Part shown: positions 33,111 to 43,155 of the stretch, piece by piece
Position numbering within the stretch: the first letter of the stretch is position 1
Layout: each line of letters begins with the position of its first letter
The notes under the pieces: generated by a model
Seen by the model: the letters and a program-made list of their open reading frames with translations, nothing else
Told to the model about the DNA's origin: nothing
Database searches by the model: none
Source of the DNA: UBA6183 sp943372215
GTDB taxonomy: Bacteria; Bacteroidota; Bacteroidia; UKL13-3
DNA length: 64,000 nt
Direction of reading: 5' to 3'
Assembly (NCBI GenBank): GCA_943372215.1
Contig: CALRXU020000005.1
Span: forward strand, 159,266-223,265
Translations under genes and position numbers: made by a program

Positions 33111-35612
33111 ATGTCCTTTAAATACCCAGTCGTTTTTGGTTTAATTTTATTCGCTACGCTTTCATTGGCACAACGCCCAGCGGGGAAAACAGACCCCGCC
33201 ATGTATAAAAACATGCCTGCCATTGGCAGGGTTTACGGAAAAATATTGGAAGCGGGTAGCAAACAACCTGTTGAGTTTGCAACAGTAACTCTGCTAGCTA
33301 TGCAAAAAGACAGTGCAATCAGCGGTGGTTTGGCAAAGGCAAATGGCGACTTTAACCTCACCAAGTTGCCTATGGGAAGGTATAGGCTCAAAATTAGCTT
33401 TATCGGCTACAAAGCCTTGGTTAGAAATATTGTGATTACACCAAATTTGTTGGAGCAGGATTTGGGTGATATTGCCTTGGAGGTTGATGGAAAAAATTTA
33501 GCGGAGGCAGTAGTTCAAGGTGAAAAGGCAACAGTAATTATGACGGTTGATCGCAGGATTTATAATGTAGATAAAGATATTTCGGCACGTGGTGGAACGG
33601 GAATAGATGTCATAAAAAATATTCCTGGCTTAACTGTGGATGCTGATGGTGGGGTTACTTTGAGAAACAGCAGCCCTACTATTTTTGTAGATGGTAGGCC
33701 AACCACGCTAACGTTGGAACAAATACCCGCAGATGAAATTGAACGGGTAGAAGTGATTACCAACCCATCAGCCAAATTTGATGCTTCTACCTCTGGGGGT
33801 ATATTGAACATTGTGTTGAAGAAAAACACCAAGCCCGGATATAATGGTTTGATTACGCTGGGATACGGCATTCCTAACCGATATAATGGCATGGCAAATA
33901 TCAACATCAAAGAAGGCAGAAGCAATTTTGGATTATCATACAATGTTAATAGGTCATTGAATCCAACCAAAGGATTTACAAACCGCACAAGTTTGTTAAA
34001 TGGTAAGGAAACGGGGTATTTTGATCAAGATAATACTACCGATGCCATTAGGCTCATGCAAAACGCCCGTTTATCTTTTGACTACAACATTACCAACAGA
34101 ACCATGATAACTTTGGCGCAGGGCTTTACTGGTGGCGGGTTTGAAACAGATGAAGTACAACGGTTTGAACAACGAAGTGCAGAGCGGCAAGTGATAACTT
34201 CTGGTAACAGAAACATGAATCAGGATACCAAATGGAAAAACTACTCCAGCCAGTTGCTGTTGCGTAAAACTTACCCACAAAGGGGTAAAGAATTTACAAC
34301 GGACCTCACATACAATAAGAGTGAAAGAAGGAATGACGCAGACTTTTACACGTATAATTATGATAGTGCAAATAAATTGATGAATCCTGGTGAGCAATTG
34401 CAATACAACAGAGGTGATGGAAGCAGTGATAACTTAACCTTTCAATTTGATTTTGTTAACCCAGTTTCAGACACTACAAAATGGGAATTTGGGGTGCGAA
34501 GCAATTACAGAGTAGAGAAAACAAAACTGGAAGTAACAAATAGGGACAACATAAGCAATAGTTTTATCACAGATACCGCATTAACCAATAATTACCGAAT
34601 TGACGAACTGATTAATGCTGCTTATGTAACCTATACAAGCATGTTAATGGGTATTGGATACCAAGCTGGGTTAAGGGTAGAACAAACCCGATTTATTGGA
34701 GAACTTATCGGCAAAAACCAAACCTTTGAATATATCTATCCAGATGGCTCCAAGAACCTTGCAAAAGCCATGTTTCCTAGTCTTTATTTAACCAAAAGAG
34801 TTGGTGAAAAGCATGAAATTCAGCTTAACTTTTCCAGAAAAATTGGTCGACCTGGATTTATGCAGGTGATGCCATTTGTGATGTTTGCAGATAAGCTGAA
34901 TTACCGCATTGGTAACCCCAATTTGGCTCCTGAGTTTAATAATAATTTGGAGTTAAATTACAACCGCATCTTGCCAGGAGGCAATCTGTTTGCTGCTGCT
35001 TATTTAAAAATTACTGAAGACCCAATAACCAACTTCACCCAACAGTTATCAAGCGATACTACAGGAACTGTTTTGATAAATACCTTCATCAATGGCAATA
35101 CCATGTATAATTATGGTGGTGAAAGCAATTATAAGTTTAGTTTGTTTAAACGCAAGCTAGATGTTACGCTAAATGCCAATGTTTTTTATACAGATATCAG
35201 TGCCAATAATGGTACTACAGAGCTAAAAAATAGTGGTATGAGCTGGAACGGGAAAGTTATTGTTAGTTATAAATTGCCTAAGCAATTTACTGTTCAGGCA
35301 AATGGAAATTATGAAGCACCACGCATTATTCCTCAAGGTAAAACGCTTGATGTGTACTCTATTGATATTTCATTAAATAAAGAGGTTAACAAGTTGCTTA
35401 GTTTTAATTTGGTATTAAATGATGTGTTTAATACACGCAGGTTCGGCACTAATTTTCAAAGTGCATTTGTTGAGCAAGATATTAGCAGGAGAAGAGAAAC
35501 CCGCTTTTTACGATTAAGTGTAACCTGGCGTTTTGGAGAAATGGACGCATCGTTGTTTAAAAGACGCACCCAACGTAGGGGTGAGGGCGGAGGAATGGAC
35601 GTAGAATTCTAG
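33111..35612 (+). CDS. TonB-receptor-like outer-membrane barrel with carboxypeptidase-regulatory-like domain
   Basis: An 833-residue outer-membrane protein. The signal peptide (1-20, ending SLAQ) is followed by a carboxypeptidase-D regulatory-like beta sandwich (about 38-125: VYGKILEAGSKQPVEFATVTL), a plug-like domain (about 135-225: VDKDISARGGTGIDVIKNIPGL, IPADEIERVEVITNPSAKFD, GGILNIVLKK) and a 22-strand-type barrel to the C-terminus. This is the family of barrel proteins related to SusC but with no TonB box that I can see. The ligand is unknown. The last segment is basic (FKRRTQRRGEGGGMDVEF), ending in Phe. The ATG is at 33111. It stops 4 bases from the convergent downstream gene. Confidence 0.88.
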   Translation: MSFKYPVVFGLILFATLSLAQRPAGKTDPAMYKNMPAIGRVYGKILEAGSKQPVEFATVTLLAMQKDSAISGGLAKANGDFNLTKLPMGRYRLKISFIGYKALVRNIVITPNLLEQDLGDIALEVDGKNLAEAVVQGEKATVIMTVDRRIYNVDKDISARGGTGIDVIKNIPGLTVDADGGVTLRNSSPTIFVDGRPTTLTLEQIPADEIERVEVITNPSAKFDASTSGGILNIVLKKNTKPGYNGLITLGYGIPNRYNGMANINIKEGRSNFGLSYNVNRSLNPTKGFTNRTSLLNGKETGYFDQDNTTDAIRLMQNARLSFDYNITNRTMITLAQGFTGGGFETDEVQRFEQRSAERQVITSGNRNMNQDTKWKNYSSQLLLRKTYPQRGKEFTTDLTYNKSERRNDADFYTYNYDSANKLMNPGEQLQYNRGDGSSDNLTFQFDFVNPVSDTTKWEFGVRSNYRVEKTKLEVTNRDNISNSFITDTALTNNYRIDELINAAYVTYTSMLMGIGYQAGLRVEQTRFIGELIGKNQTFEYIYPDGSKNLAKAMFPSLYLTKRVGEKHEIQLNFSRKIGRPGFMQVMPFVMFADKLNYRIGNPNLAPEFNNNLELNYNRILPGGNLFAAAYLKITEDPITNFTQQLSSDTTGTVLINTFINGNTMYNYGGESNYKFSLFKRKLDVTLNANVFYTDISANNGTTELKNSGMSWNGKVIVSYKLPKQFTVQANGNYEAPRIIPQGKTLDVYSIDISLNKEVNKLLSFNLVLNDVFNTRRFGTNFQSAFVEQDISRRRETRFLRLSVTWRFGEMDASLFKRRTQRRGEGGGMDVEF

Positions 35613-35616
35613 TTTT

Positions 35617-37089
35617 TTATTTTCCTGCTCTAGCTTTCAAATCAAGCATTAATTTTTCAATGGCAGATGGTTGCCTGAGTTGCCAGTTTTGCGGTTTTGA
35701 ATGAAATCTTGGATTCAGAAATAGGTTAACATAAACAACCCCGTTGCTATAGGTTTTTCCATACCAGTTTTGAGCCAAATATGCTTGCTGAGCCACACTA
35801 AATTCAGCATTTACATTAGATTGTACAATAGCAGGTAATGAGTCCAATACCGTATCGTTAATGCGATGGATTTCTGGCTGAATGGAAGCAAGGTTGGTAA
35901 GCAAAGTGGGATTGGCAATTGGCGCATGGCTATACAATTTCATTTCAGTACCTACTTCTTTCCTTAATTGCGAAATGGCTTTAAAATAACCCCTATAAGC
36001 GATAGTGGCATCTCCTAAGTTTTTCCCTGGATAATGTAAAAAATTACCCGCTACCAAGCTGACTAAAGTGGTTATTGTTATTAATACTTGTTGCTTTTGT
36101 GTGGTAAACAATAACGTTACGTGAAAAAGTAAAATGATGGCAAACGCATTAAACACTAAAAAATAACGATGTCCTATGGTGTTGTTTAAAAATATGGTAA
36201 TGGTGAGTAAGCATGGTAATGCTAAAAAGAACCACTGGTTCAAAATGGGGCGGGCTTCTTTCCGTTTGAGGTAAAAACCAATGAGCAGCAGATAAATGCC
36301 AATCATGCCATAATCTATAATGCGCCAAGCAGCAATAAACAGTGCTTTAATATAAGTAGTAAGGCCATTTAATTCATTCACATCAGAATAGTCTGGAGAA
36401 ACCAGCCACCAGCCAGCATGTTGATGGTGAATAATTAGCCAACCAACAAAAGTTAGAAATGGGGTAGCATAAACCCAAAAATACTTGATAAACCAAGTAC
36501 GAAGGTTCTTTTCATCCCTATACACCAAATGCAAACAGGCTAATGAGAGCAAGAGGAATAACGATTGCAGGTGTGTGATACACATAAGGGTGGAAAAGAT
36601 AGTTATTGCCCATTTGTTTCCTGTATAAACTCCCCTAATAGCCAACATAAAAAAACTCATCAGTGCCATTGTATTTAGCATCATGGCGCTTTGAGATAAG
36701 TAAGTGGAGAAGCACAATAGTGCGACCAACGCCAAGTTACTGGCTGGTATGGAAAGGAAAACGGTGGCAAGTTTTTTAAAGGAATAAGCGAAAAGTAAAG
36801 ACCATAAGCACCCGAAGGCATGGGCTACCCAAAGTTGTTTTCCCAACACTTTCCAGCAAGCAGCAAGCAGCCATGGGTATAGTGTTGGATGGCCGGGGTC
36901 TTTTATTGCAGGGTAAAAAATGGTTAATAGGTTGTTGTCATAAATGTGGTGTGCTGCCTGTGCCGTAGATGAAATGGCATCACCAAAAAAGGGGTCGTGA
37001 TAGATGATAATAAAAAGAATAGATTGATAACAAAGCACCAATCCAAAGAAGTATTGACTTGAAAAAAACTTTTTGATTAAACTAAGCAT
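35617..37089 (-). CDS. Polytopic membrane protein, GT-C glycosyltransferase-like
   Basis: A 490-residue protein with about ten to twelve membrane helices and a soluble C-terminal part of about 120 residues. The first extracytoplasmic loop has YHDPFFGDAISSTAQAAHHIY, with acidic residues placed as in GT39/PMT-type (ArnT-like) enzymes that use polyprenyl-phosphate sugars, followed by PGHPTLYPWLLAACW. The donor and acceptor are unknown. The ATG at 37087-37089 overlaps the bshA stop by 8 bases (ATGCTTAG), so it is translated after bshA. A role in glycosylating an exported product is inferred from the fold only. Confidence 0.72.
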   Translation of the reverse strand: MLSLIKKFFSSQYFFGLVLCYQSILFIIIYHDPFFGDAISSTAQAAHHIYDNNLLTIFYPAIKDPGHPTLYPWLLAACWKVLGKQLWVAHAFGCLWSLLFAYSFKKLATVFLSIPASNLALVALLCFSTYLSQSAMMLNTMALMSFFMLAIRGVYTGNKWAITIFSTLMCITHLQSLFLLLSLACLHLVYRDEKNLRTWFIKYFWVYATPFLTFVGWLIIHHQHAGWWLVSPDYSDVNELNGLTTYIKALFIAAWRIIDYGMIGIYLLLIGFYLKRKEARPILNQWFFLALPCLLTITIFLNNTIGHRYFLVFNAFAIILLFHVTLLFTTQKQQVLITITTLVSLVAGNFLHYPGKNLGDATIAYRGYFKAISQLRKEVGTEMKLYSHAPIANPTLLTNLASIQPEIHRINDTVLDSLPAIVQSNVNAEFSVAQQAYLAQNWYGKTYSNGVVYVNLFLNPRFHSKPQNWQLRQPSAIEKLMLDLKARAGK

Positions 37090-38224
37090 GCTCTGCTTTC
37101 AAGTTCTGCATAACTGATGTGTAAACGGCCTCATATTTGGGAACGATACGATCAATATGAAACTCTAGGGCGCGTTTTTTTGCAGCGGATTTAAACTGTT
37201 TAAGAAGCTCTTCATTACTTAACAGGTGTATGGCTTTTTGGGCCATATCTTCTACATCCCCAACATTACACAAGTATCCTGTTTCACCATCAATATTTAG
37301 CTCAGGTATACCACCTGCATTGCTACTTATCACCGGAACTTCGCAAGCCATGGCCTCTAGGGCTGCTAATCCAAAACTTTCGGTTTCACTAGGCATAATA
37401 AACAAATCACACACTGAAAGAATTTCTTCTACAGGGTCTTGTTTGCCTAGGAAAATGATGTGATCACACAATTGCAGTTCCCTGCATAACATTTCGATAT
37501 TTTGTCGCTCAGGTCCATCACCGACTAAAATTAATTTTGCTGCTATTTTTTTAACAACAATGCCAAATGTCCTCACTACATCTTCCACTCTTTTAACTTT
37601 TCTAAAATTACTGGTGTGTACCAGTAATTTTTCTCCTTGTGATGAAATGGCTTTTTTAAAATGTTCTCGAGGTTTTTTACTAAACCGCTCAAAATCAATA
37701 AAGTTAGGTATAACTTCAATGTCTTTGGTTACTTTAAAGTGGTTATAGGTATCCTGTTTTAAAGAGTCAGAAACAGAAGTGATGGCGTCTGATTGGTTTA
37801 ATGAATAAGTAACTACAGGTGTAAAGGAAGGGTCTTTTCCAACCAACGTGATGTCTGTGCCATGTAGGGTAGTAATAATTGGAATATGTATCCCCTCTGC
37901 TGCCAGTATTTGTTTTGCAAACACTGCTGCTGAAGCATGGGGTATTGCATAATGCACGTGCAATAAATCCAGTTTCTCAAATTTAACCACATCAACCAAC
38001 CTGCTTGTTAAAGTTGTTTCGTAAGGTGGGTAATCAAAAAGCGGATAACTGCTTACATAAACCTCATGGTAAAAGAGGTTATTGGTAAAAAAGTCAAGTC
38101 TGGCAGGCTGCTTATAGCTTATAAAATGAACCTGATGTCCTCTTTGGGCAAGAGCCTTGCCCAATTCTGTTGCAACTACACCACTTCCTCCATATGTTGG
38201 ATAACAAACAATTCCTATTTTCAT
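37082..38224 (-). CDS. bshA: N-acetyl-alpha-D-glucosaminyl L-malate synthase (bacillithiol synthesis)
   Basis: A 380-residue GT4 retaining glycosyltransferase that joins UDP-GlcNAc to L-malate, the first step of bacillithiol synthesis. The BshA start MKIGIVCYPTYGGSGVVATELG is diagnostic (shown in two parts: IGIVCYPTYGG and SGVVATELG). HVHYAIPHASAAV, TLHGTDITLVG and the C-terminal donor site SETESFGLAALEAMACEVPV with SNAGGIPE are all present. The length is normal. It is cytoplasmic. The ATG is at 38222-38224. No bshB or bshC is in the window. It overlaps the GT-C-like gene downstream. Confidence 0.96.
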   Translation of the reverse strand: MKIGIVCYPTYGGSGVVATELGKALAQRGHQVHFISYKQPARLDFFTNNLFYHEVYVSSYPLFDYPPYETTLTSRLVDVVKFEKLDLLHVHYAIPHASAAVFAKQILAAEGIHIPIITTLHGTDITLVGKDPSFTPVVTYSLNQSDAITSVSDSLKQDTYNHFKVTKDIEVIPNFIDFERFSKKPREHFKKAISSQGEKLLVHTSNFRKVKRVEDVVRTFGIVVKKIAAKLILVGDGPERQNIEMLCRELQLCDHIIFLGKQDPVEEILSVCDLFIMPSETESFGLAALEAMACEVPVISSNAGGIPELNIDGETGYLCNVGDVEDMAQKAIHLLSNEELLKQFKSAAKKRALEFHIDRIVPKYEAVYTSVMQNLKAEHA

Positions 38225-38276
38225 AAGTAAACTTGAGAAAGCAAAGATGCTATAATATACTGAGGTTTAATAACAG

Positions 38277-41192
38277 TTATTGTTGTTCCAGTATTAAAGT
38301 TTCGTATACAGCATCTTGTAGTTGGGTGCGAATATTAAGCTCAATTAGCTTCTTGTTTTCTGCATTAGGGTAAACCCGGTTTGAGAGGAAGATGAAAACC
38401 AGTTTTTCTTTAGGGTCAGCCCAGGCGCAAGTGCCAGTAAATCCAGTATGCCCAAATGTTTGTGGGGAGCAATTTTTGCCAGTAGGATTTGGCTTTTTAG
38501 GGTCTATTTCGGGTTTGTCAAAACCTAATCCCCTTCTACTTTTTTGAGTTTGTTTTTTGGTAAACAAGGCAACGGTAGCTGGTTTAAATATTCTTTTGTC
38601 GCCATACTCACCTTCGTTTAGCAGCATTTGCATGATAATTGCCACATCATTTGCACTGCCAAATAATCCTGCATGTCCACTTATTCCACCCAGCATAGCG
38701 GCAGTTTGGTCATGTACGGTGCCGCTGCATATTTGCCCCCTAAAAGTAGAGTCTATTTCAGTTGGAACAACCCATCCGTTATTGATTTTGCCCAGTGGAT
38801 TAAACGTGAGGTTGGCTAAATTCAGCGGCTTATAGATGTTTTCATTCAGGTAGGTATCAAATGGGGTTTGGGTCACGGATTCAATTAGCTTTCGTAATAA
38901 AACAAAACCAAGATCAGAATAAACGTAATTGCCTTTTGCTTTTACTTCGCTATTGATGATGGCATCCCATACATATTGTTCATAATCTTTATGCATAAAC
39001 AAGTTTGGGGCAACCTGGATGCTATAAAAGCTATCACGTGTGGTTTGGTAAATTAGGGGGTTGGGTTTGCCATTGATGAGGGTGTTTTTGTAAATGGGTA
39101 TAAATGGCGTTAAACCTGCTTGGTGTAGCATTACGTCAGTGATGGTAATATCTTCCTTGTTGCTGCCTTCCAGCATGGGTAAGTACTTGCTGAGTTTGTC
39201 TTCCAGTTTTATTTTATGGGCTTCATAAAGGTGCATGATACCTAAGGTTGTGGCAAGTACCTTGGTTAAGGAGGCCAAATCATAGAGGTGGTAATTTTTT
39301 ACAGGGTTAATGTTTTCATAAGTATGGTAACCAAAGGATTTCTGGTAAACAATATTTCCTTTATGTGCCACAATAATTTGACAACCTGGGGTTGCGCCTT
39401 GTTCAATTGCAGAAAGTGCAATACTATCAAGCCGATAAAAGGCATCTGCATTCATGCGTACTTCTTCTGGCATTACGTAATTAAACCGGTTGAGTGTTTC
39501 GGTGTTAACACCTGCGTTTAAGGGAAAAGCATTACCTACACCAACTGGCATTTTTCCTTTAGCGGGTATTGCTCCAAAAAGTACTTGTGCCGCTAGGGCG
39601 TTGTTCAACTCTAGGTCTTCGTAAGATATGATTACGTTACGGGCACGTTGGAATTGATTTAAGATATAAGGATTGCCATTTGAAATTAAGACCGTTTTGC
39701 GGTCTTGCTCCAATAACCTGTTTACAAAATCAATTTGCGGTTGGGTTAGGCCCAGTTTCTTGCTTACAAATCTGCTGGTGGCGTGTAAGCTAACAAGTAC
39801 CAAGTTGTAGGATTTTAACGCAGCAAACAGGCTGTCAAAGTTTGCTTGAGGGTCTGTTTTTTCAATGCTAAAATAGTCTGCGTGTGCATAGTTTAATGTT
39901 GCTTCTTGAAAAGGGGTGAGTTGTTGCACACCAACAGAAACAATGGCAATTTTGTATAATTCTGGGTTTTTTATTGGAATGATGTCGTCCGCATTTTTAG
40001 CCACAACAATGCCATTTTTGATGGCTTTCTTAATCATTTCAGGAGCACCGCCCGTATTTAAATCTTCGGTTAGGTTTTTTAATTCAATGGGTTGGTACTT
40101 GTTTAAGCCAGCCCAATATTTGGCTAACAACACCCGCTTGCAACTTTTTTCAATTTGCTCCATGCTTAAAGAGCTATCACATAGGTGGTCTTTTATGCAA
40201 GCTAAACTTGCAGGAACATTTTCTACAAAAAGCAGAATATCATTACCAGCAAGCAATGCCTTTGCGGCCACTTCACCAGGAGGATATAAATCAGCAACGC
40301 CTTTCATGTTCAGCGCATCGGTAATGATGATTCCCTTAAAGCCCATTTCATTACGAAGCAGATCGGTAATAATGGGTTTGGATAAAGAAGATGGTGTGTT
40401 GGTTGTATCTAAAGCTGGGATGTTTAAATGGGCCACCATTACGCTCATCACATCATCATCAATCAGTTTTCTAAAAGGATATAATTCCAGGGAATCTAGC
40501 CGTTTGCGGTTGGCTTTGATAACGGGTAAGCCATAGTGAGAGTCTGTTTCCGTGTCGCCATGCCCAGGAAAATGTTTGGCAGAGGCAATGATGTGCATAT
40601 CCTGTAACCCTTTAACATAGGCCATCCCTAACTTAGAAACAGTATTCCTGTTTTCTCCAAACGACCTGTCGTTTATTACAGGATTGTTAGGGTTGTTATT
40701 TACGTCAACATCAGGGGCAAAGTTAAAGTGTATACCCATTCGGTTAAACTGTGCGCCAATGCTTGTTCCCATTTCATACATTAAATCTGCGTTGGCACTT
40801 GCTCCTAAAACCATTTGCCTAGGGTAAACGGGGGTGCTGTCAATGCGCATGCTTAATCCCCATTCCCCATCAATGCCAATAAGCATGGGCACCTTGCTTT
40901 TTTGTTGAAACAGGTTGGTTAAGGTGGCCTGTTTATAAGGGCTTCCTTTAAAAAATATCAACCCCCCAACCTTAAAATCATTAATCAATGCTTCTACATC
41001 CTTAAAATGTGAACTATCTCTCATGGGCCACACGTCAACCATGAACAATTGCCCTATCTTCTCATCTTCGGTTAATGTATTGTACACAGAATCAACCCAG
41101 TGGTTGCTCTTGTTCCAGTTTAAACTTACACTTTGTGCCTTTAAAAAAGCAGTGGAAGTAAGGAGTCCTAAAAAAATAAGTATTCTATGCAT
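38277..41192 (-). CDS. Secreted fusion of GH3 N-acetylglucosaminidase and beta-lactamase-fold serine hydrolase
   Basis: A 971-residue exported protein (signal peptide 1-19, ending FLKAQ). The first half is a NagZ-like GH3 domain (about 30-370) with KHFPGHGDTETDSHYGLP (206-223) and the nucleophile Asp292 in TDALNMKGV, followed by a GH3 C-terminal-like domain (about 385-555). The second half (about 585-965) is a class C beta-lactamase/PBP4*-like hydrolase with Ser641-Leu-Thr-Lys644, Tyr758-Ser-Asp760 and a C-terminal HTG (FGHTGFTG). It probably trims cell-wall glycan and peptide in the periplasm. This fusion is known in Bacteroidota. The ATG is at 41190-41192, divergent from mutL. Confidence 0.9.
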   Translation of the reverse strand: MHRILIFLGLLTSTAFLKAQSVSLNWNKSNHWVDSVYNTLTEDEKIGQLFMVDVWPMRDSSHFKDVEALINDFKVGGLIFFKGSPYKQATLTNLFQQKSKVPMLIGIDGEWGLSMRIDSTPVYPRQMVLGASANADLMYEMGTSIGAQFNRMGIHFNFAPDVDVNNNPNNPVINDRSFGENRNTVSKLGMAYVKGLQDMHIIASAKHFPGHGDTETDSHYGLPVIKANRKRLDSLELYPFRKLIDDDVMSVMVAHLNIPALDTTNTPSSLSKPIITDLLRNEMGFKGIIITDALNMKGVADLYPPGEVAAKALLAGNDILLFVENVPASLACIKDHLCDSSLSMEQIEKSCKRVLLAKYWAGLNKYQPIELKNLTEDLNTGGAPEMIKKAIKNGIVVAKNADDIIPIKNPELYKIAIVSVGVQQLTPFQEATLNYAHADYFSIEKTDPQANFDSLFAALKSYNLVLVSLHATSRFVSKKLGLTQPQIDFVNRLLEQDRKTVLISNGNPYILNQFQRARNVIISYEDLELNNALAAQVLFGAIPAKGKMPVGVGNAFPLNAGVNTETLNRFNYVMPEEVRMNADAFYRLDSIALSAIEQGATPGCQIIVAHKGNIVYQKSFGYHTYENINPVKNYHLYDLASLTKVLATTLGIMHLYEAHKIKLEDKLSKYLPMLEGSNKEDITITDVMLHQAGLTPFIPIYKNTLINGKPNPLIYQTTRDSFYSIQVAPNLFMHKDYEQYVWDAIINSEVKAKGNYVYSDLGFVLLRKLIESVTQTPFDTYLNENIYKPLNLANLTFNPLGKINNGWVVPTEIDSTFRGQICSGTVHDQTAAMLGGISGHAGLFGSANDVAIIMQMLLNEGEYGDKRIFKPATVALFTKKQTQKSRRGLGFDKPEIDPKKPNPTGKNCSPQTFGHTGFTGTCAWADPKEKLVFIFLSNRVYPNAENKKLIELNIRTQLQDAVYETLILEQQ

Positions 41193-41331
41193 TCAACTAA
41201 TTCTTGTACAACATGATAATAAGTGTACAAAAAAAGGTAAAAAAGTGGTGGTATCTAGCCAAATAATCAGCAAGTTTTATACCTACATATTAACACTGCA
41301 TTTAGTTTCGTACTTTGCAGCATATTTAGTT

Positions 41332-43155
41332 ATGAGTGATATTATTAAACTTTTACCCGACCACGTGGCAAACCAAATTGCTGCAGGGGAGGTTATTCAA
41401 CGTCCGGCTTCGGTGGTTAAAGAGCTGCTTGACAATGCTATTGATGCTGGTTCAGACCAAATTCAGTTGATTGTTAAAGAAGGCGGTAAAACATGGATTC
41501 AGGTAATTGATAATGGAAAGGGGATGAGCCCAACTGATGCCCGCATGTGTTGGGAACGCCATGCCACCAGTAAAATAAATGCATCAGAAGATATTTATAC
41601 CATAAAAACCATGGGCTTTAGGGGTGAGGCTTTGGCAAGTATTGCTTCAGTAGCTCAGGTAGAGCTAAAAACCAAAAAGGCAGAGGACCAAATAGGCACC
41701 TTGATTTTGGTTGAGGGCAGTGAGGTTAAAAAGCAGGAACAAGCTGCGTGCGAAACGGGGACATCTATCACCGTAAAAAATTTATTTTACAACATCCCAG
41801 CACGAAGAAATTTTCTTAAATCCAACCCAGTAGAAACCCGGCATGTTTTTGATGAATTTACCAGAACAGCCTTGGCTAATCCGCAGGTGAAATTTACCTT
41901 ACACAATAACAATGAAGAGGTTTATCATTTAGAAAAGGGCGATATCCAACAACGTATTAAACAATTATTTGGGTATAGTTTGCCAGAGCAATTGTTGGGG
42001 ATGGGTGAGGAAACTACCATAGCAAATGTTTCTGGTTTTATGGGCAAACCTGAGTTGGTAAAGAAAACCCGTGGGGAACAATTCTTTTTTGTAAACAACC
42101 GATTTATTAAGGATGCTTACCTTAACCATGCAGTAATGAGTTGTTATGAAAACCTAATTAGCAAAGACCAATTCCCTTTTTATGTAGTATTTATTGAAAT
42201 AGACCCCAAACATATTGACGTTAATGTGCACCCTTCAAAAACTGAAATTAAGTTTGATGATGAAAGGTCGTTATACCAAATACTAAAATCAGTGTGTAAA
42301 AAAACCATTGGGGAGCATTACCACGTGCCAACTTTTGAACCAGCCAGCCCTGATTATTTTCTTCAATTAAATCATCCAAGTCAGCCTACGGGTTTTTCAA
42401 CCCAAACAACAGCGCCTGCCTTAAACAACAATAACCAGGGTAAGGGATTTAACACATCAACCAACAATTTTAACCAAACTAAAAGCAGTGATTGGGAGGA
42501 GCTTTTTGGCATATTAAATAAGAAGGAAACCATTGCAGATGTTGGCGGTAAGCGGTTTGCAAAAATGCCTGAAGAGTTGAATTTAGAGAATGATTCTTAC
42601 ACCAAAAATATTACCCAAATACATGGAACATTTATTCTATCGCAAATAAAAAGTGGCATTATGCTTATTGATATGCAAGCTGCACATGAGCGTATTTTAT
42701 TTGATAAATACATGTATGCCTTACAAAATCAACCAATGGCCAGCCAACAGAAGTTGTTTCCGAAAAGCATTACATTAAATGCCTCAGATGCCACGCTGTT
42801 GCAGGAGTTGCTCGCTGATATTCGGGTGCTGGGTTTTGATGTGAATGAACTTGGTGGGAATACTTTTGCCATTAATGGAGTTCCCGCAGAGCTTAATCAT
42901 TACAACGAACAGCATTTAATAGATGAGGTGTTGGAGAATTATAAAAAGCAACAGGGAAACCTAACCAAACACCATCATATTGCCAGAATATTGGCGCAAA
43001 GGGCAGCAGTTAAACCAGGCACTAAATTAAGTGCCGATGAAATGAATAACCTAATTGATGAGTTATTTGCGTTGCCTGAAAACAAACTTTCGCCAAGCGG
43101 AGCCGTTTGTTATAAAACAATAAGTGTTGAAGATATTTATAAGCTATTGGTTTAA
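41332..43155 (+). CDS. mutL: DNA mismatch repair protein MutL
   Basis: A 607-residue GHKL ATPase that links MutS mismatch detection to strand excision. The N-terminal ATPase has ELLDNAIDAGSDQI, DNGKGM, GFRGEALASI and NVHPSKTEIKFDD, all intact. A Asn/Gln/Thr-rich linker (about 345-405) leads to the dimerisation domain (about 420-600). There the endonuclease motif DQHAxxExxxxE appears as DMQAAHERILFD and the CPHGRP motif as SPSGAVCYK, so metal-dependent nicking may be lost. The ATG at 41332 matches the family start; the frame stays open far upstream but is antisense to the GH3 gene. It overlaps the next gene (TAATG). Confidence 0.95.
   Translation: MSDIIKLLPDHVANQIAAGEVIQRPASVVKELLDNAIDAGSDQIQLIVKEGGKTWIQVIDNGKGMSPTDARMCWERHATSKINASEDIYTIKTMGFRGEALASIASVAQVELKTKKAEDQIGTLILVEGSEVKKQEQAACETGTSITVKNLFYNIPARRNFLKSNPVETRHVFDEFTRTALANPQVKFTLHNNNEEVYHLEKGDIQQRIKQLFGYSLPEQLLGMGEETTIANVSGFMGKPELVKKTRGEQFFFVNNRFIKDAYLNHAVMSCYENLISKDQFPFYVVFIEIDPKHIDVNVHPSKTEIKFDDERSLYQILKSVCKKTIGEHYHVPTFEPASPDYFLQLNHPSQPTGFSTQTTAPALNNNNQGKGFNTSTNNFNQTKSSDWEELFGILNKKETIADVGGKRFAKMPEELNLENDSYTKNITQIHGTFILSQIKSGIMLIDMQAAHERILFDKYMYALQNQPMASQQKLFPKSITLNASDATLLQELLADIRVLGFDVNELGGNTFAINGVPAELNHYNEQHLIDEVLENYKKQQGNLTKHHHIARILAQRAAVKPGTKLSADEMNNLIDELFALPENKLSPSGAVCYKTISVEDIYKLLV

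Noticed and set aside
39916..40536. Open frame of 206 codons on the plus strand inside the GH3 fusion gene
   Set aside because: Antisense to strongly conserved GH3 coding sequence; the translation has no family features and looks like a codon shadow.
41023..41331. Upstream extension of the mutL reading frame
   Set aside because: It lies antisense to the GH3 signal peptide region; MutL proteins begin at the ATG at 41332.
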